Origin: Synergistaceae bacterium
GTDB taxonomy: Bacteria > Synergistota > Synergistia > Synergistales > Acetomicrobiaceae
Assembly (NCBI GenBank): GCA_012518015.1
Contig: JAAYTM010000028.1
Location: forward strand, 1-54,071
Direction of reading: 5' to 3'
DNA: 54,071 bases
Below the pieces are notes generated by a model. It was not told where the DNA came from. It ran no database searches and saw nothing but the letters and a program-made list of their open reading frames with translations. Positions 45,337 to 53,150 of this stretch are shown here, one piece after another (within the stretch, counting starts at the first letter, position 1; every line of letters starts with the position of its first letter). The translations under genes and the position numbers were made by a program.

Positions 45337-45776
45337 TGATGTTGAATTCAGATCTTTATGGTGGTCTTGTTATGCTTGTTTTTGCGGCTATGTTTTGGTT
45401 TCATATTGGAGATTTTACTAAATTCGGGTTGATGTTTCCAAAAGTCATTATAGTGCTTTTGGCCGTTACTGGGATCGCATTAATAGTAAAATCTAAAATC
45501 AAACCGCAGTACGTTGAGTCTTTCATAAAAGAAATTAACAAGTACATGACAGCAACTATGCTGTGGTCGCTAATATGGGTCGTTTCGGCAAATTACGTTG
45601 GGTTTTTCGTGGCTAGTACAATCTCCATGTGGGCCATCCAGTGGACACTTAGCGATGAGCGCAATCTCAAGACTACTATTCTGTCGCTGGCTGTGGCAAT
45701 TGGAAGTGTTTTTGTAATATATTATGTTTTTACTCAATATTTATATATTTTCTTCCCACAAGGCTTTCTTTTCTAA
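45336..45776 (+). CDS. tctB: TTT small membrane subunit TctB (system 2)
   Basis: 146 residues with four hydrophobic segments (about 8-22, 33-50, 72-95, 108-140), fitting TctB. AAGGAGGG lies 7 bases before the first of two adjacent ATG codons, and the first ATG shares bases with the tctA stop. Assignment depends on topology and context because TctB is poorly conserved. Confidence 0.85.
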   Translation: MMLNSDLYGGLVMLVFAAMFWFHIGDFTKFGLMFPKVIIVLLAVTGIALIVKSKIKPQYVESFIKEINKYMTATMLWSLIWVVSANYVGFFVASTISMWAIQWTLSDERNLKTTILSLAVAIGSVFVIYYVFTQYLYIFFPQGFLF

Positions 45777-45793
45777 AGATGAGGTGGTTTCAC

Positions 45794-47056
45794 GTGTTGA
45801 TGAATATGAAATATGGTAAATCGGAACTTTCGTTTAATATAGATCAAGACAGAGTAACCAAAATACTTGAACCCAACGAGAGACCGGGCATTGAAGATGC
45901 CCTACGGGGTGTGCAAGAAGCGTTAAATAATCCTATAGGTGTTCCCCCTTTGAAAGAATTGGTCAATAGAAAAAATCCAAAGAGTGTCGTGATAGTCGTG
46001 AATGACATCACTCGACCCACTCCTTATGAGAGTTTACTTCCGCCTTTGCTCGAAAATCTTCATGCAAGCGGTATAAGCAAAGACCAAATCACTTTTCTTA
46101 CAGCTACAGGCATCCATGATCCTCATACCCATGAGCAGAACGTGGAAGTGTACGGCAAAAATTTAGTCGATGAGTATAAATTTGTCTCTCATTGCGCTGA
46201 TGACGTTTCTTCTTTGCTCGAGTTTGGCGAACTTTCTACGGGTTTAAATTTAACAATTAATAGATTGGCTGCAGAGGCGGATTTCCTAATCACTTTGGGT
46301 GTAATTATGCCCCACTATTTCGCTGGATTTTCCGGTGGAAGAAAAAGTATTTTGCCAGGAGTGGCAGGCAGAGTATGCATAGAAAAAAATCATTCTCGCA
46401 TGGTGTATCTCATGGATGACCTTCCTCCTTTAAGGCGAAATCCCGTGAACCTTGAAATGATAGAAGCAGCTAAACTTGTTGGAGTGGACTTCATTTTAAA
46501 CGTAGTGACAAACAGCAAAAAGGAGATAGTAAAAATCGTAGCAGGGGATTTGGAAAGCGCTTGGTACGAAGGTGCATCAGTATCATCTGATATGTACGAT
46601 GTACCCATTGAAAGTAAAGCTGATGTTGCTATTGTGAGCGCTGGAGGATACCCGAGGGATATTAACGTTTATCAAGCTCAAAAAGCACTTGATCATGCCG
46701 ATAAGGCAACTAAACTTGGTGGGACCATTATCTTGATCGCAGAATGCTCACAAGGGTATGGAGAGTGTACTTTCGAAGAGTGGATGCGCGATGCAAAACG
46801 TCCTAGCGACGTGATCGAACGTATAAAGAAGAAATTTGCCATGGGCGGACATAAGGCTTACGGCATATGCAAAGTGGCCGAAGAAAAGGAAATAATATTG
46901 ATTTCTTCTTTATCAAAAGAGCAAACGGAAGGTCTGTTCATGCGCAAGATGGATTCTGTTGAAGAAGCGATAAAATACGCAGAAAAGAAGCACGATAGGC
47001 CGAATTACATATTAATGCCTTACGGCAGCCTGACGGTTCCCGCGCTTTGTAAATAG
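45794..47056 (+). CDS. larA: LarA-family nickel-pincer racemase
   Basis: About 420 residues, lactate racemase LarA superfamily (DUF2088). Pincer-nucleotide-binding features: ATGIHDPHT with the first catalytic histidine, GVIMPHYFAGFSGGRKSILPG with the second histidine and the lysine that binds the cofactor, and KNHSRMVYLMD. GAGGTGG at 45781-45787 points to GTG 45794 (or TTG 45797, ATG 45800) rather than the track's ATG 45779. Members racemise lactate, malate, 2-hydroxyglutarate and other hydroxyacids. Between a hydro-lyase and malic enzyme, a malate racemase is the simplest guess. larBCE for cofactor synthesis are not in the window. Confidence 0.87.
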   Translation: MLMNMKYGKSELSFNIDQDRVTKILEPNERPGIEDALRGVQEALNNPIGVPPLKELVNRKNPKSVVIVVNDITRPTPYESLLPPLLENLHASGISKDQITFLTATGIHDPHTHEQNVEVYGKNLVDEYKFVSHCADDVSSLLEFGELSTGLNLTINRLAAEADFLITLGVIMPHYFAGFSGGRKSILPGVAGRVCIEKNHSRMVYLMDDLPPLRRNPVNLEMIEAAKLVGVDFILNVVTNSKKEIVKIVAGDLESAWYEGASVSSDMYDVPIESKADVAIVSAGGYPRDINVYQAQKALDHADKATKLGGTIILIAECSQGYGECTFEEWMRDAKRPSDVIERIKKKFAMGGHKAYGICKVAEEKEIILISSLSKEQTEGLFMRKMDSVEEAIKYAEKKHDRPNYILMPYGSLTVPALCK

Positions 47057-47099
47057 TTTTTAACGGACGTATCTATCGCAGAGATGTGAGGTGGATCTT

Positions 47100-48434
47100 A
47101 TGGATTCAACAAATGAAGAAATGCTAGAAAAAGCCAAAAAGCCTGCAGAAGAAGCAATAAAATTGCATCGTTTCTATCACGGGAAAATGCAGACAGTGCC
47201 AAAGTGCTGCATTAGGGACATATCGGACTTCGCCATATGGTACACGCCGGGCGTGGCGGAACCATGCAGGCAAATACAGAAAAATCCCGATCTAGTTTAC
47301 GAATTTACCAATAAAGCCAACGCGATAGCAGTTGTGACCGACGGGACAAGAGTGTTAGGCTTAGGTGATATAGGACCTGAAGCTGGATTGCCTGTGATGG
47401 AAGGAAAGTGTATGCTCTTTAAATACCTCGGTGGCGTTGATGCCGTAGCCATCTGCCTTGACACAAAAGATCCTGATAAATTTATAGAGACGGTTAAGAA
47501 TTTAACTCCAGCCTTTGGAGGAATTAACCTGGAGGACATCGCCCAGCCAAAATGCTTTTACATACTTGACGAACTTAGGAAGGATTGCAAGATACCTGTA
47601 TGGCATGACGATCAGCAGGGAACGGCTGCGGTTAACTTGGCAGGTTTATATAGCGGACTTAAAATCACTGGCAAAAAAATCGATGATATAAAAGTTGGCT
47701 TCTTAGGTTGCGGGGCAGCAAACGTGGCTACAATAAGGATATTAATTAGCGCAGGCGTTAACCCTAAAAACGTGCTAATTACGGATAGTAAAGGTGTTAT
47801 TTACTCGGGGAGAAGCGATCTTGATGACGTAAAGTATGACGTTAAGCGCCATCTCGCTCAAATTACAAATCCTGATGGCATAAGCGGAGGCCAAGAAAAA
47901 GTTTTCGAAGGCGCAGATGTGGTGTTTTGTTATACCAAGCCGGGGCCTGATGTGGTGAAAAAAGAATGGGTCGCAAAGATGGCCAATGACGCAATGCTCT
48001 TTGCTTGCGCCAATCCAGTACCTGAAATATGGCCCTGGGAGGCTAAAGAGGCTGGCGCTCGAATCGTGGCCACGGGTAGATCCGATTTTCCGAATCAAAT
48101 AAATAACTCTTTAATCTTCCCTGCTGTATTTAGGGGGACGTTGGACGTAAGGGCATCTGCGATCACTGATGAGATGTGCATTGCCGCAGCTAAGACGCTT
48201 TCTGATTGTGCAGAAAAAATAGGCTTGCATGAGGATTATTTGATACCGACTATGGACGAGACGTGGGTGTATCCACAAGTTGCTGCATCAGTGGGAGTAA
48301 AGGCGATTGAGCAGGGCCTGGCAAAAATTACCATGTCTCGGGACGAATTGATCCAGGTGGCGGAAGAGAAAATAAGAATTGCTCAAGAGACCACAAAGAT
48401 GCTTATGAAAGAAGGGTTGATAAAATCTGTATAA
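47100..48434 (+). CDS. Malic enzyme (malate dehydrogenase, oxaloacetate-decarboxylating)
   Basis: 444-residue short bacterial malic enzyme giving pyruvate, CO2 and NAD(P)H from L-malate. Seen: WYTPGVAEPCRQIQ, TDGTRVLGLGDIGPEAGLPVMEGKCMLFKYLGG, the catalytic VWHDDQQGTAAVNLAGLY metal site, the nucleotide fold GFLGCGAANVATIRI, and NPVPEIWPWEAKEAGARIVATGRSDFPNQINNSLIFPAVFRG. ATG 47100 with GAGGTGG 6 bases before is preferred to the track's GTG. It is the last gene of operon B and links the pathway to pyruvate and the Por complex. Confidence 0.93.
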   Translation: MDSTNEEMLEKAKKPAEEAIKLHRFYHGKMQTVPKCCIRDISDFAIWYTPGVAEPCRQIQKNPDLVYEFTNKANAIAVVTDGTRVLGLGDIGPEAGLPVMEGKCMLFKYLGGVDAVAICLDTKDPDKFIETVKNLTPAFGGINLEDIAQPKCFYILDELRKDCKIPVWHDDQQGTAAVNLAGLYSGLKITGKKIDDIKVGFLGCGAANVATIRILISAGVNPKNVLITDSKGVIYSGRSDLDDVKYDVKRHLAQITNPDGISGGQEKVFEGADVVFCYTKPGPDVVKKEWVAKMANDAMLFACANPVPEIWPWEAKEAGARIVATGRSDFPNQINNSLIFPAVFRGTLDVRASAITDEMCIAAAKTLSDCAEKIGLHEDYLIPTMDETWVYPQVAASVGVKAIEQGLAKITMSRDELIQVAEEKIRIAQETTKMLMKEGLIKSV

Positions 48435-48718
48435 TTTTTAAATAAAATGGCCGATATCATATTTAGGGATTGTTAGCATTACTGAGTATCTTTAGATCCA
48501 CGATGAAATCGAGGGTTTAGCCATCTGTTTCTTTGTCCTTAAATTGTACTTTGATGGCAAATGCTTATTTTTCCAAGACTAAGTCTAATGTGAATTGCGT
48601 TTTTTGGCATAATGTTATGGTGGCAAGAGCCTCCTTTACAACGAGTTTAGTTGGTTTTTGCTACCATAACAATTTTTATGTCAAATTTTCCATGCAAGAA
48701 TTATGTAGCTCGATCTCT
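48435..48718. other. Non-coding gap upstream of TTT system 3
   Basis: No supported gene: the track's 77-residue ORF here has no ribosome binding site or domain. The gap includes GTTAGCATT (48472-48480), the inverse of motifs found near 48777. Confidence 0.5.
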
Positions 48719-48747
48719 TTGACAAGGTATAATAATAGTGATAATAT
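48719..48747 (+). promoter_or_regulatory. Promoter of TTT operon C
   Basis: TTGACA (48719-48724), 17-base spacer, TAATAT (48742-48747). A perfect TATAAT also lies at 48728-48733 but without a fitting -35. Confidence 0.55.
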
Positions 48748-48776
48748 TTCGCCAGAATGTAGTTAACGATGCCAAT

Positions 48777-48794
48777 AATGCTAACAATGCTAAC
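48777..48794 (+). repeat. Tandem AATGCTAAC motifs before tctC3
   Basis: AATGCTAAC twice head to tail (48777-48785, 48786-48794), just downstream of the predicted transcription start, plus an inverted copy at 48472-48480 about 300 bases upstream. This looks like an operator for an unlinked regulator. Confidence 0.5.
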
Positions 48795-48820
48795 ATATAG
48801 TTAAATGGGGAGGGTATAAA

Positions 48821-49798
48821 ATGAAAAAAGTATTGTCGATTTTATTTATTGTAGCCTTAGCGTTGTCTTTGACCGCAAGTTTAGCTAAGGCAGGCGGGGC
48901 AGATGCAGCAAGCGATTATCCCAAAAGACCCGTTCAAGTCATTGTAGCTTACAAGGCAGGAGGAGGTACTGACGTTGGTGCCAGAATACTTTGCTCTGTT
49001 GCAGAAAAAATACTAGGACAACCTTTGGTGATCGTAAACAAACCTGGGGCTGATGGCGAGTTGGGATATACGGAGCTTTGCATGGCGGATCCCGATGGCT
49101 ATACCATAGGGTTTATAAATCTTCCTACATTTGTAAGCCTGCCCTTGCAAAGAAACACCAGGTATAAAAAAGAAGACGTTGAACCGATCTTGAACCATGT
49201 TTACGACCCTGGCGTGATAGTTGTGAGAGCTGATAGCCAATGGAATACCATAGAAGAATTTATACAATATGCGAAGGACCATCCCGGAGAAATAACGATT
49301 TCAAATAATGGCACGGGGGCTTCGAATCATATTGGGGCAGCCCACTTTGCCACATTGGCTGGTATCAAGGTCACGCATGTACCCTTTGGCGGCAGTGCAG
49401 ATATGTTAGCAGCTTTAAGAGGTGGGCATGTAAATGCTACCGTTGCCAAAATAAGTGAAGTTGCAAGTCTTGCAAAAAGTGGGGAGCTAAGGATATTAGC
49501 CTCATATACGGAAGAGAGATTAGATGGTTTCGAAGACGTCCCCACGCTAAAGGAAAAGGGTTATGACGTCTTGTTTGGCTCAGCGAGGGGCTTAGTTGCG
49601 CCTAAGGGTACTCCCAAGGAAATTATTGCAAAGCTTCATGATGTATTCAAAAAAGCTATTGAATCTCCGGAACACATGGAAAAGGCTAAAAATGCGAACC
49701 TTCCGATTAAATATATGGGACCCGAAGAACTTAGAGAATATATGGAAAAGGAAGAAAGATATCTAAAAGAGGTAGTCCCAACGCTTGACCTAAGTTAA
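48821..49798 (+). CDS. tctC: TTT substrate-binding protein TctC (system 3)
   Basis: 325-residue periplasmic binding protein with a clear signal peptide (MKKVLSILFIVALALSL, cleavage after AKA near residue 24). Mature motifs: DYPKRPVQVIVAYKAGGGTDVGAR, VIVNKPGADGELGYTELCMADPDGYTIG, ISNNGTGASNHIGAAHFATLAGIKVTHVPFGGSADMLAALRGGHVNA. GGGGAGGG before the ATG. First gene of a stand-alone TTT operon with no regulator or enzyme genes, so its ligand cannot be guessed from context. Confidence 0.9.
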   Translation: MKKVLSILFIVALALSLTASLAKAGGADAASDYPKRPVQVIVAYKAGGGTDVGARILCSVAEKILGQPLVIVNKPGADGELGYTELCMADPDGYTIGFINLPTFVSLPLQRNTRYKKEDVEPILNHVYDPGVIVVRADSQWNTIEEFIQYAKDHPGEITISNNGTGASNHIGAAHFATLAGIKVTHVPFGGSADMLAALRGGHVNATVAKISEVASLAKSGELRILASYTEERLDGFEDVPTLKEKGYDVLFGSARGLVAPKGTPKEIIAKLHDVFKKAIESPEHMEKAKNANLPIKYMGPEELREYMEKEERYLKEVVPTLDLS

Positions 49799-49860
49799 AG
49801 CAGATATAAACTCGACTTAGAAACTCGATATAATACATTGAAATAGATATAATCTTACAA

Positions 49861-49890
49861 GGAGAGGGTGTAAATTACCCTCTCCCTTTT
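49861..49890 (+). terminator. Intercistronic hairpin between tctC and tctB (system 3)
   Basis: Arms GGAGAGGGT (49861-49869) and ACCCTCTCC (49877-49885) followed by CTTTT. As in system 1, it lies between tctC and tctB and probably lowers tctBA expression relative to the binding protein. Confidence 0.65.
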
Positions 49891-49936
49891 GCAAAAAGCT
49901 CATTTGCATCCTAGAAGGGAGAAAAGAGACGATAAT

Positions 49937-50368
49937 ATGAAAAAATACAGTAATATTTTAAATATTTTTCTTATCGTTTTTTGCTTTTTGTATTTTTATT
50001 TAGCAAAGCAATTGCCTCATAAAGTGGCAGTATATCCTTTCCTCATAACGGCTATATTAGGAGTATTGACTTTAGTGCATATTATTCAAACTTTCATGAA
50101 AAAGGAAGAGGGAAAAGGCGAAGGTATTTTTGAGAATTTTCAAGGAAAACAGTTTTTATTTGTTATCACGTCATGTTTTGCTTATGTATTTGTGGTAAAT
50201 GTTTTAGGTTTTTTTACGGCTACTTTCATATATCTCATGATTACTCTCGTTGGATTGAGGGTTAACAAATATATTGCGCTTATTACAACTATAGGTTTTT
50301 GCATTGGAGTCTACTTCATATTTTGTTCTTTTCTAAAAGTACCCCTTCCAAAGGGATTTATAATTTAA
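49937..50368 (+). CDS. tctB: TTT small membrane subunit TctB (system 3)
   Basis: 143 residues from ATG 49937 (MKKYSNILNIFLIVFCF); the track begins 16 codons earlier at a TTG that overlaps the hairpin tail and has no ribosome binding site. Four hydrophobic helices in TctB arrangement (about 6-22, 33-52, 72-92, 95-135) with a charged loop KKEEGKGEG. Position between tctC and tctA supports the call. Confidence 0.82.
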   Translation: MKKYSNILNIFLIVFCFLYFYLAKQLPHKVAVYPFLITAILGVLTLVHIIQTFMKKEEGKGEGIFENFQGKQFLFVITSCFAYVFVVNVLGFFTATFIYLMITLVGLRVNKYIALITTIGFCIGVYFIFCSFLKVPLPKGFII

Positions 50369-50383
50369 ATTGGAGGCGGGAAA

Positions 50384-51865
50384 ATGAACGATGTTGTATA
50401 TGGAGTTATAAAAGCTTTAAGTATAACCAACTTATTTGCAGCATTTGCCAGCGTAGCTCTTGGAATTATAATAGGTGCATTGCCCGGTCTTACTGCAGCA
50501 ATGGGAGTGGCATTGTTGATCCCTATTACCTTTGGCATGTCACCCAGTACGGGTCTTATCACCCTTGCGGGAGTATATTGCGGTGCAATTTTCGGCGGAT
50601 CAATTTCTGCAATTTTGATAAATACCCCTGGTACCCCCGCGGCAGCAGCTACGGTCATAGAAGGATATCAACTTACTCTTAAGGGCAAGGCCGGCAAAGC
50701 CCTAGGTACGGCGGTTATCGCTTCTTTCATAGGAGGCATCCTTAGCAGTATACCTCTTTATTTGTTTTCACCTCCCCTTGCAAAATTGGCCTTGAAATTT
50801 GGGCCTGCTGAGTATTTTTGGTTGTCAATTTTTGGGCTGACCATAATAGCTGGAGTAAGCTCGAAATCTATCATAAAGGGTTTGATATCAGGTGCATTAG
50901 GTCTCATGCTTTCAACCATAGGCATGGATCCCATGTTGGGAGTGCCCAGATTTACTTTTGGTTCCCCTTATTTGATTTCAGGTTTGCCTATTACTGCTAC
51001 TTTGATTGGTTTGTTTTCAATGTCACAAGTGCTTATATTGGCTGAAGAAAAGATAGTATCAGGCAGAAAGTTTGTAGATTTTGAGGACAAAGTAATGTTA
51101 AGCAAAGATGAAATCAAAAAAATAATGCCGACATGTCTGAGATCCACAGTTATAGGCTCGATTATAGGGATACTTCCGGGAGCAGGTGCAACTATAGCAT
51201 CTTTTATAGGGTATAATGAGGCGAAGAGATTTTCTAAAAATAAAGACGAATTCGGAAAAGGTGCAATAGAGGGAGTTGCAGGTGCGGAAGCGGCCAACAA
51301 CGCTGTTACAGGAGGATCCTTGATACCAACTTTGACGTTGGGCATACCCGGAGAAAGTGTTACCGCGGTTTTGTTAGGCGGACTAATTATACAGGGATTA
51401 CAACCGGGACCTGATTTGTTTACCGTACACGGAAAAATCACATATACATTTTTTGCTGGGTTTATAGTAGTTAATATCTTCATGCTGATACTCGGTTTAT
51501 TTGGTTCCAAGATCTTTGCTCGAATATCCCTGGTTCCAGATAATGTTTTAATCCCTCTAATATTTTCGCTTTGTACTGTGGGTTCTTATGCCATTAATAA
51601 TCAATTAGCCGATGTTTGGATCATGTTTGCATTTGGCATATTTGGATATTTCGTAAGGAAATTGGATTTAAATCCTGCCGCTATAATTTTAGCCCTCATA
51701 CTTGGCCCTATAGGTGAAACGGGATTGAGAAGGGCGCTTATTCTGAGTCATGGCAGTATTGGCATATTATTTTCGAGCGTAATTAGCAAGGTACTGATAC
51801 TTTTATCGATATTTTCACTCTTCTCTCCCTTTTTAATGGAGAGGATGCAAAGATCTGGAGACTAA
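50384..51865 (+). CDS. tctA: TTT large membrane subunit TctA (system 3)
   Basis: 493-residue permease with about 11-12 helices: IIGALPGLTAAMGVALLIPITFGM, YCGAIFGGSISAILINTPGTPAAAATVIEGYQL, GSIIGILPGAGATIASFIGYNEAKRFSKN, GAEAANNAVTGGSLIPTLTLGIPGESVTAVLLGGLIIQGLQPGPDLF. GGAGGCGGG before the ATG. It retains the standard NTPGTP motif, unlike system 1. Completes operon C and is followed by a strong hairpin. Confidence 0.94.
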   Translation: MNDVVYGVIKALSITNLFAAFASVALGIIIGALPGLTAAMGVALLIPITFGMSPSTGLITLAGVYCGAIFGGSISAILINTPGTPAAAATVIEGYQLTLKGKAGKALGTAVIASFIGGILSSIPLYLFSPPLAKLALKFGPAEYFWLSIFGLTIIAGVSSKSIIKGLISGALGLMLSTIGMDPMLGVPRFTFGSPYLISGLPITATLIGLFSMSQVLILAEEKIVSGRKFVDFEDKVMLSKDEIKKIMPTCLRSTVIGSIIGILPGAGATIASFIGYNEAKRFSKNKDEFGKGAIEGVAGAEAANNAVTGGSLIPTLTLGIPGESVTAVLLGGLIIQGLQPGPDLFTVHGKITYTFFAGFIVVNIFMLILGLFGSKIFARISLVPDNVLIPLIFSLCTVGSYAINNQLADVWIMFAFGIFGYFVRKLDLNPAAIILALILGPIGETGLRRALILSHGSIGILFSSVISKVLILLSIFSLFSPFLMERMQRSGD

Positions 51866-51893
51866 AAAAGTAATCTCCTCTCTCGGGGAAGTG

Positions 51894-51946
51894 AAATAAC
51901 ACTTTAGTATTCTTCTTATTTGAAGAAACTAAAGTGTTATTTTCAA
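51894..51946. terminator. Long hairpin terminator after tctA3
   Basis: About 21-bp stem, AAATAACACTTTAG... at 51894-51915 and the matching arm 51922-51942 with one bulged base, then TTTCAAAT. The track start of the next ORF (51920) lies inside this hairpin, one reason to reject it. Confidence 0.75.
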
Positions 51947-51985
51947 ATATATCGTAGTAATAGATCAGAGAAAAAGGCGATTTGG

Positions 51986-52678
51986 ATGATAACGCAAAAT
52001 GAAATTATAATGCGATTGGTATTGGCAGCCATAGTAGGAGGCCTAATAGGATTAGAAAGGGAAGTTAAAAACAGACCTGCAGGCCTGAGAACTCATATTT
52101 TGGTTACTGTAGGTTCTGCTTTAGTTATGCTTGTTTCAATTGATGCTTTCAAAAGTGGAGACCCTGCAAGACTTGCGGCTCAGGTAGTTAGCGGCATCGG
52201 TTTTTTGGGCGCAGGAACTATTTTAAGAGAAGGCAATGCTGTAAAGGGTCTTACAACGGCTGCTTGCATTTGGACATGCAGTTGCATAGGCTTGGGGATA
52301 GGGATAGGCTATTACTATGGAAGCATGATTACGGCAGGAATAGTTTTGTTTTCACTTGTGTCCTTAGGTTTCCTCGAGAAACAGATCGAACTTTCAAAAA
52401 CAGAAGTATTAAGATTAGTTTGTAAAGAAAGGACAGGATTAATAGGAGATATAGGAACTTTGCTCGGAAGGCATGATGTTTCAATCAAAAACATCAATAT
52501 AATAAATGAGGAAGTAAATGGCGAAGAAGAGATGATATTAGAAATATCCGTCATAATACCTAGAGAAGAACGGATTAGTTCAATTTGTGAGGAATTGAAC
52601 AGTGTTGAAGGTGTAGAAAGCGTGAGTGCAAAAGGAAGCATTAAAAAGGGGTTTAAAAATATTAGATTAGGCATGTAG
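51986..52678 (+). CDS. MgtC/SapB family membrane protein with C-terminal ACT-like domain
   Basis: 230 residues from ATG 51986 (MITQNEIIMRLVLAAIVGGLIGLERE). The N-terminal MgtC domain (about 1-135) has GLIGLEREVKNRPAGLRTHILVTVGSALVML, ARLAAQVVSGIGFLGAGTILREGNAVKGLTTAACIWTCSCIGLGIGIGYY with four helices. The C-terminus (about 145-225) is ACT-like: VLRLVCKERTGLIGDIGTLLGRHDVSIKNINI. MgtC proteins act in magnesium limitation and F-ATPase or turgor modulation in pathogens; the role here is unknown. It stands alone between terminator and argG leader. Confidence 0.9.
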   Translation: MITQNEIIMRLVLAAIVGGLIGLEREVKNRPAGLRTHILVTVGSALVMLVSIDAFKSGDPARLAAQVVSGIGFLGAGTILREGNAVKGLTTAACIWTCSCIGLGIGIGYYYGSMITAGIVLFSLVSLGFLEKQIELSKTEVLRLVCKERTGLIGDIGTLLGRHDVSIKNINIINEEVNGEEEMILEISVIIPREERISSICEELNSVEGVESVSAKGSIKKGFKNIRLGM

Positions 52679-52734
52679 TTTGAAAATAACTATGAATGTA
52701 TCATGTGCGGGTAAAATTTTTTGCCCTACCCCTA

Positions 52735-52763
52735 TTGACAAAAGTTCAAAGACCTGGTTAAAT
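52735..52763 (+). promoter_or_regulatory. Promoter of the argG T-box leader
   Basis: TTGACA (52735-52740), 17-base spacer, TTAAAT (52758-52763). The -10 lies in the palindrome GGTTA-AA-TAACC (52756-52767), and a 12-bp direct repeat AAAGTTCAAAGA (52741-52752, 52769-52780) flanks it. Confidence 0.6.
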
Positions 52764-52870
52764 AACCTAAAGTTCAAAGAGGAGCGTATGTTAAATGGCG
52801 TTTGTATCTCTTCGAATAAGACGAGCTAGACGTATAAGACCTGATTCCACTCGTTTGTCTCATATGAAGG

Positions 52871-53120
52871 CGACGAGGGGGAGAGTAGGTTTGTGCTCGT
52901 CGACAGAGAGGGGATGCGATAGCTGAGAGCGTTCCTCGAGTGAAGCCGGATCGAAAAGAGCCCCCGAGCCAGTTCCGAAGAAAGGCTGAAGCCAAGTAGG
53001 AACTCGGGTGGCCTCCGAAAAGGGCCGGTAAGAGGGCAGGACGAAAAGGTCCTAGCCAAAAAGGGTGGCACCGCGGGCAATTAAAGGCTCGTCCCTTAAG
53101 TGGGACGGGCCTTTTTATTT
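52871..53120 (+). ncRNA. T-box riboswitch (leader of argG), probable arginine specifier
   Basis: tRNA-sensing leader with the invariant T-box AGGGTGGCACCGCGGG at 53062-53077. Stem I is closed by GGGGG (52877-52881) and CCCCC (52961-52965), with AGTA at 52884-52887 on the 5' side and the distal GATGCGATAGCTGAGAGC loop. The 3' side of the specifier loop reads GAAA-AGA-G, giving AGA (Arg) at 52957-52959. A stem III-like AGGAC-GAAAA-GGTCCT follows. The terminator is a 13-bp stem (53083-53095 with 53102-53114) ending in TTTTTATTTT. Uncharged tRNA-Arg should favour the antiterminator and switch argG on. Register of the specifier could be off by one (AAG). Confidence 0.88.
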
Positions 53121-53121
53121 T
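53083..53121 (+). terminator. Regulated terminator of the argG T-box
   Basis: Stem AAAGGCTCGTCCC / GGGACGGGCCTTT with a TTAAGT loop and a U-tract. It competes with the antiterminator that uses the T-box sequence just upstream. Confidence 0.88.
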
Positions 53122-53150
53122 ATGAACATGTCCTAAAAGGAGGAATTGTA

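Noticed and set aside
48533-48766. 77-residue plus-strand ORF in the gap before tctC3
   Set aside because: No ribosome binding site, no domain, and it contains the predicted promoter of operon C.
50968-51510. 180-residue minus-strand ORF
   Set aside because: Antisense shadow of tctA3; no domain or start signal.
52788-52829. Possible 13-residue leader peptide (ATG after GAGGAG) in the argG leader
   Set aside because: It contains no arginine codons, so attenuation by translation is not supported; the T-box accounts for regulation.
52774-53080. Two minus-strand ORFs (73 and 84 residues)
   Set aside because: They are antisense to the argG T-box leader, whose RNA structure explains the sequence.
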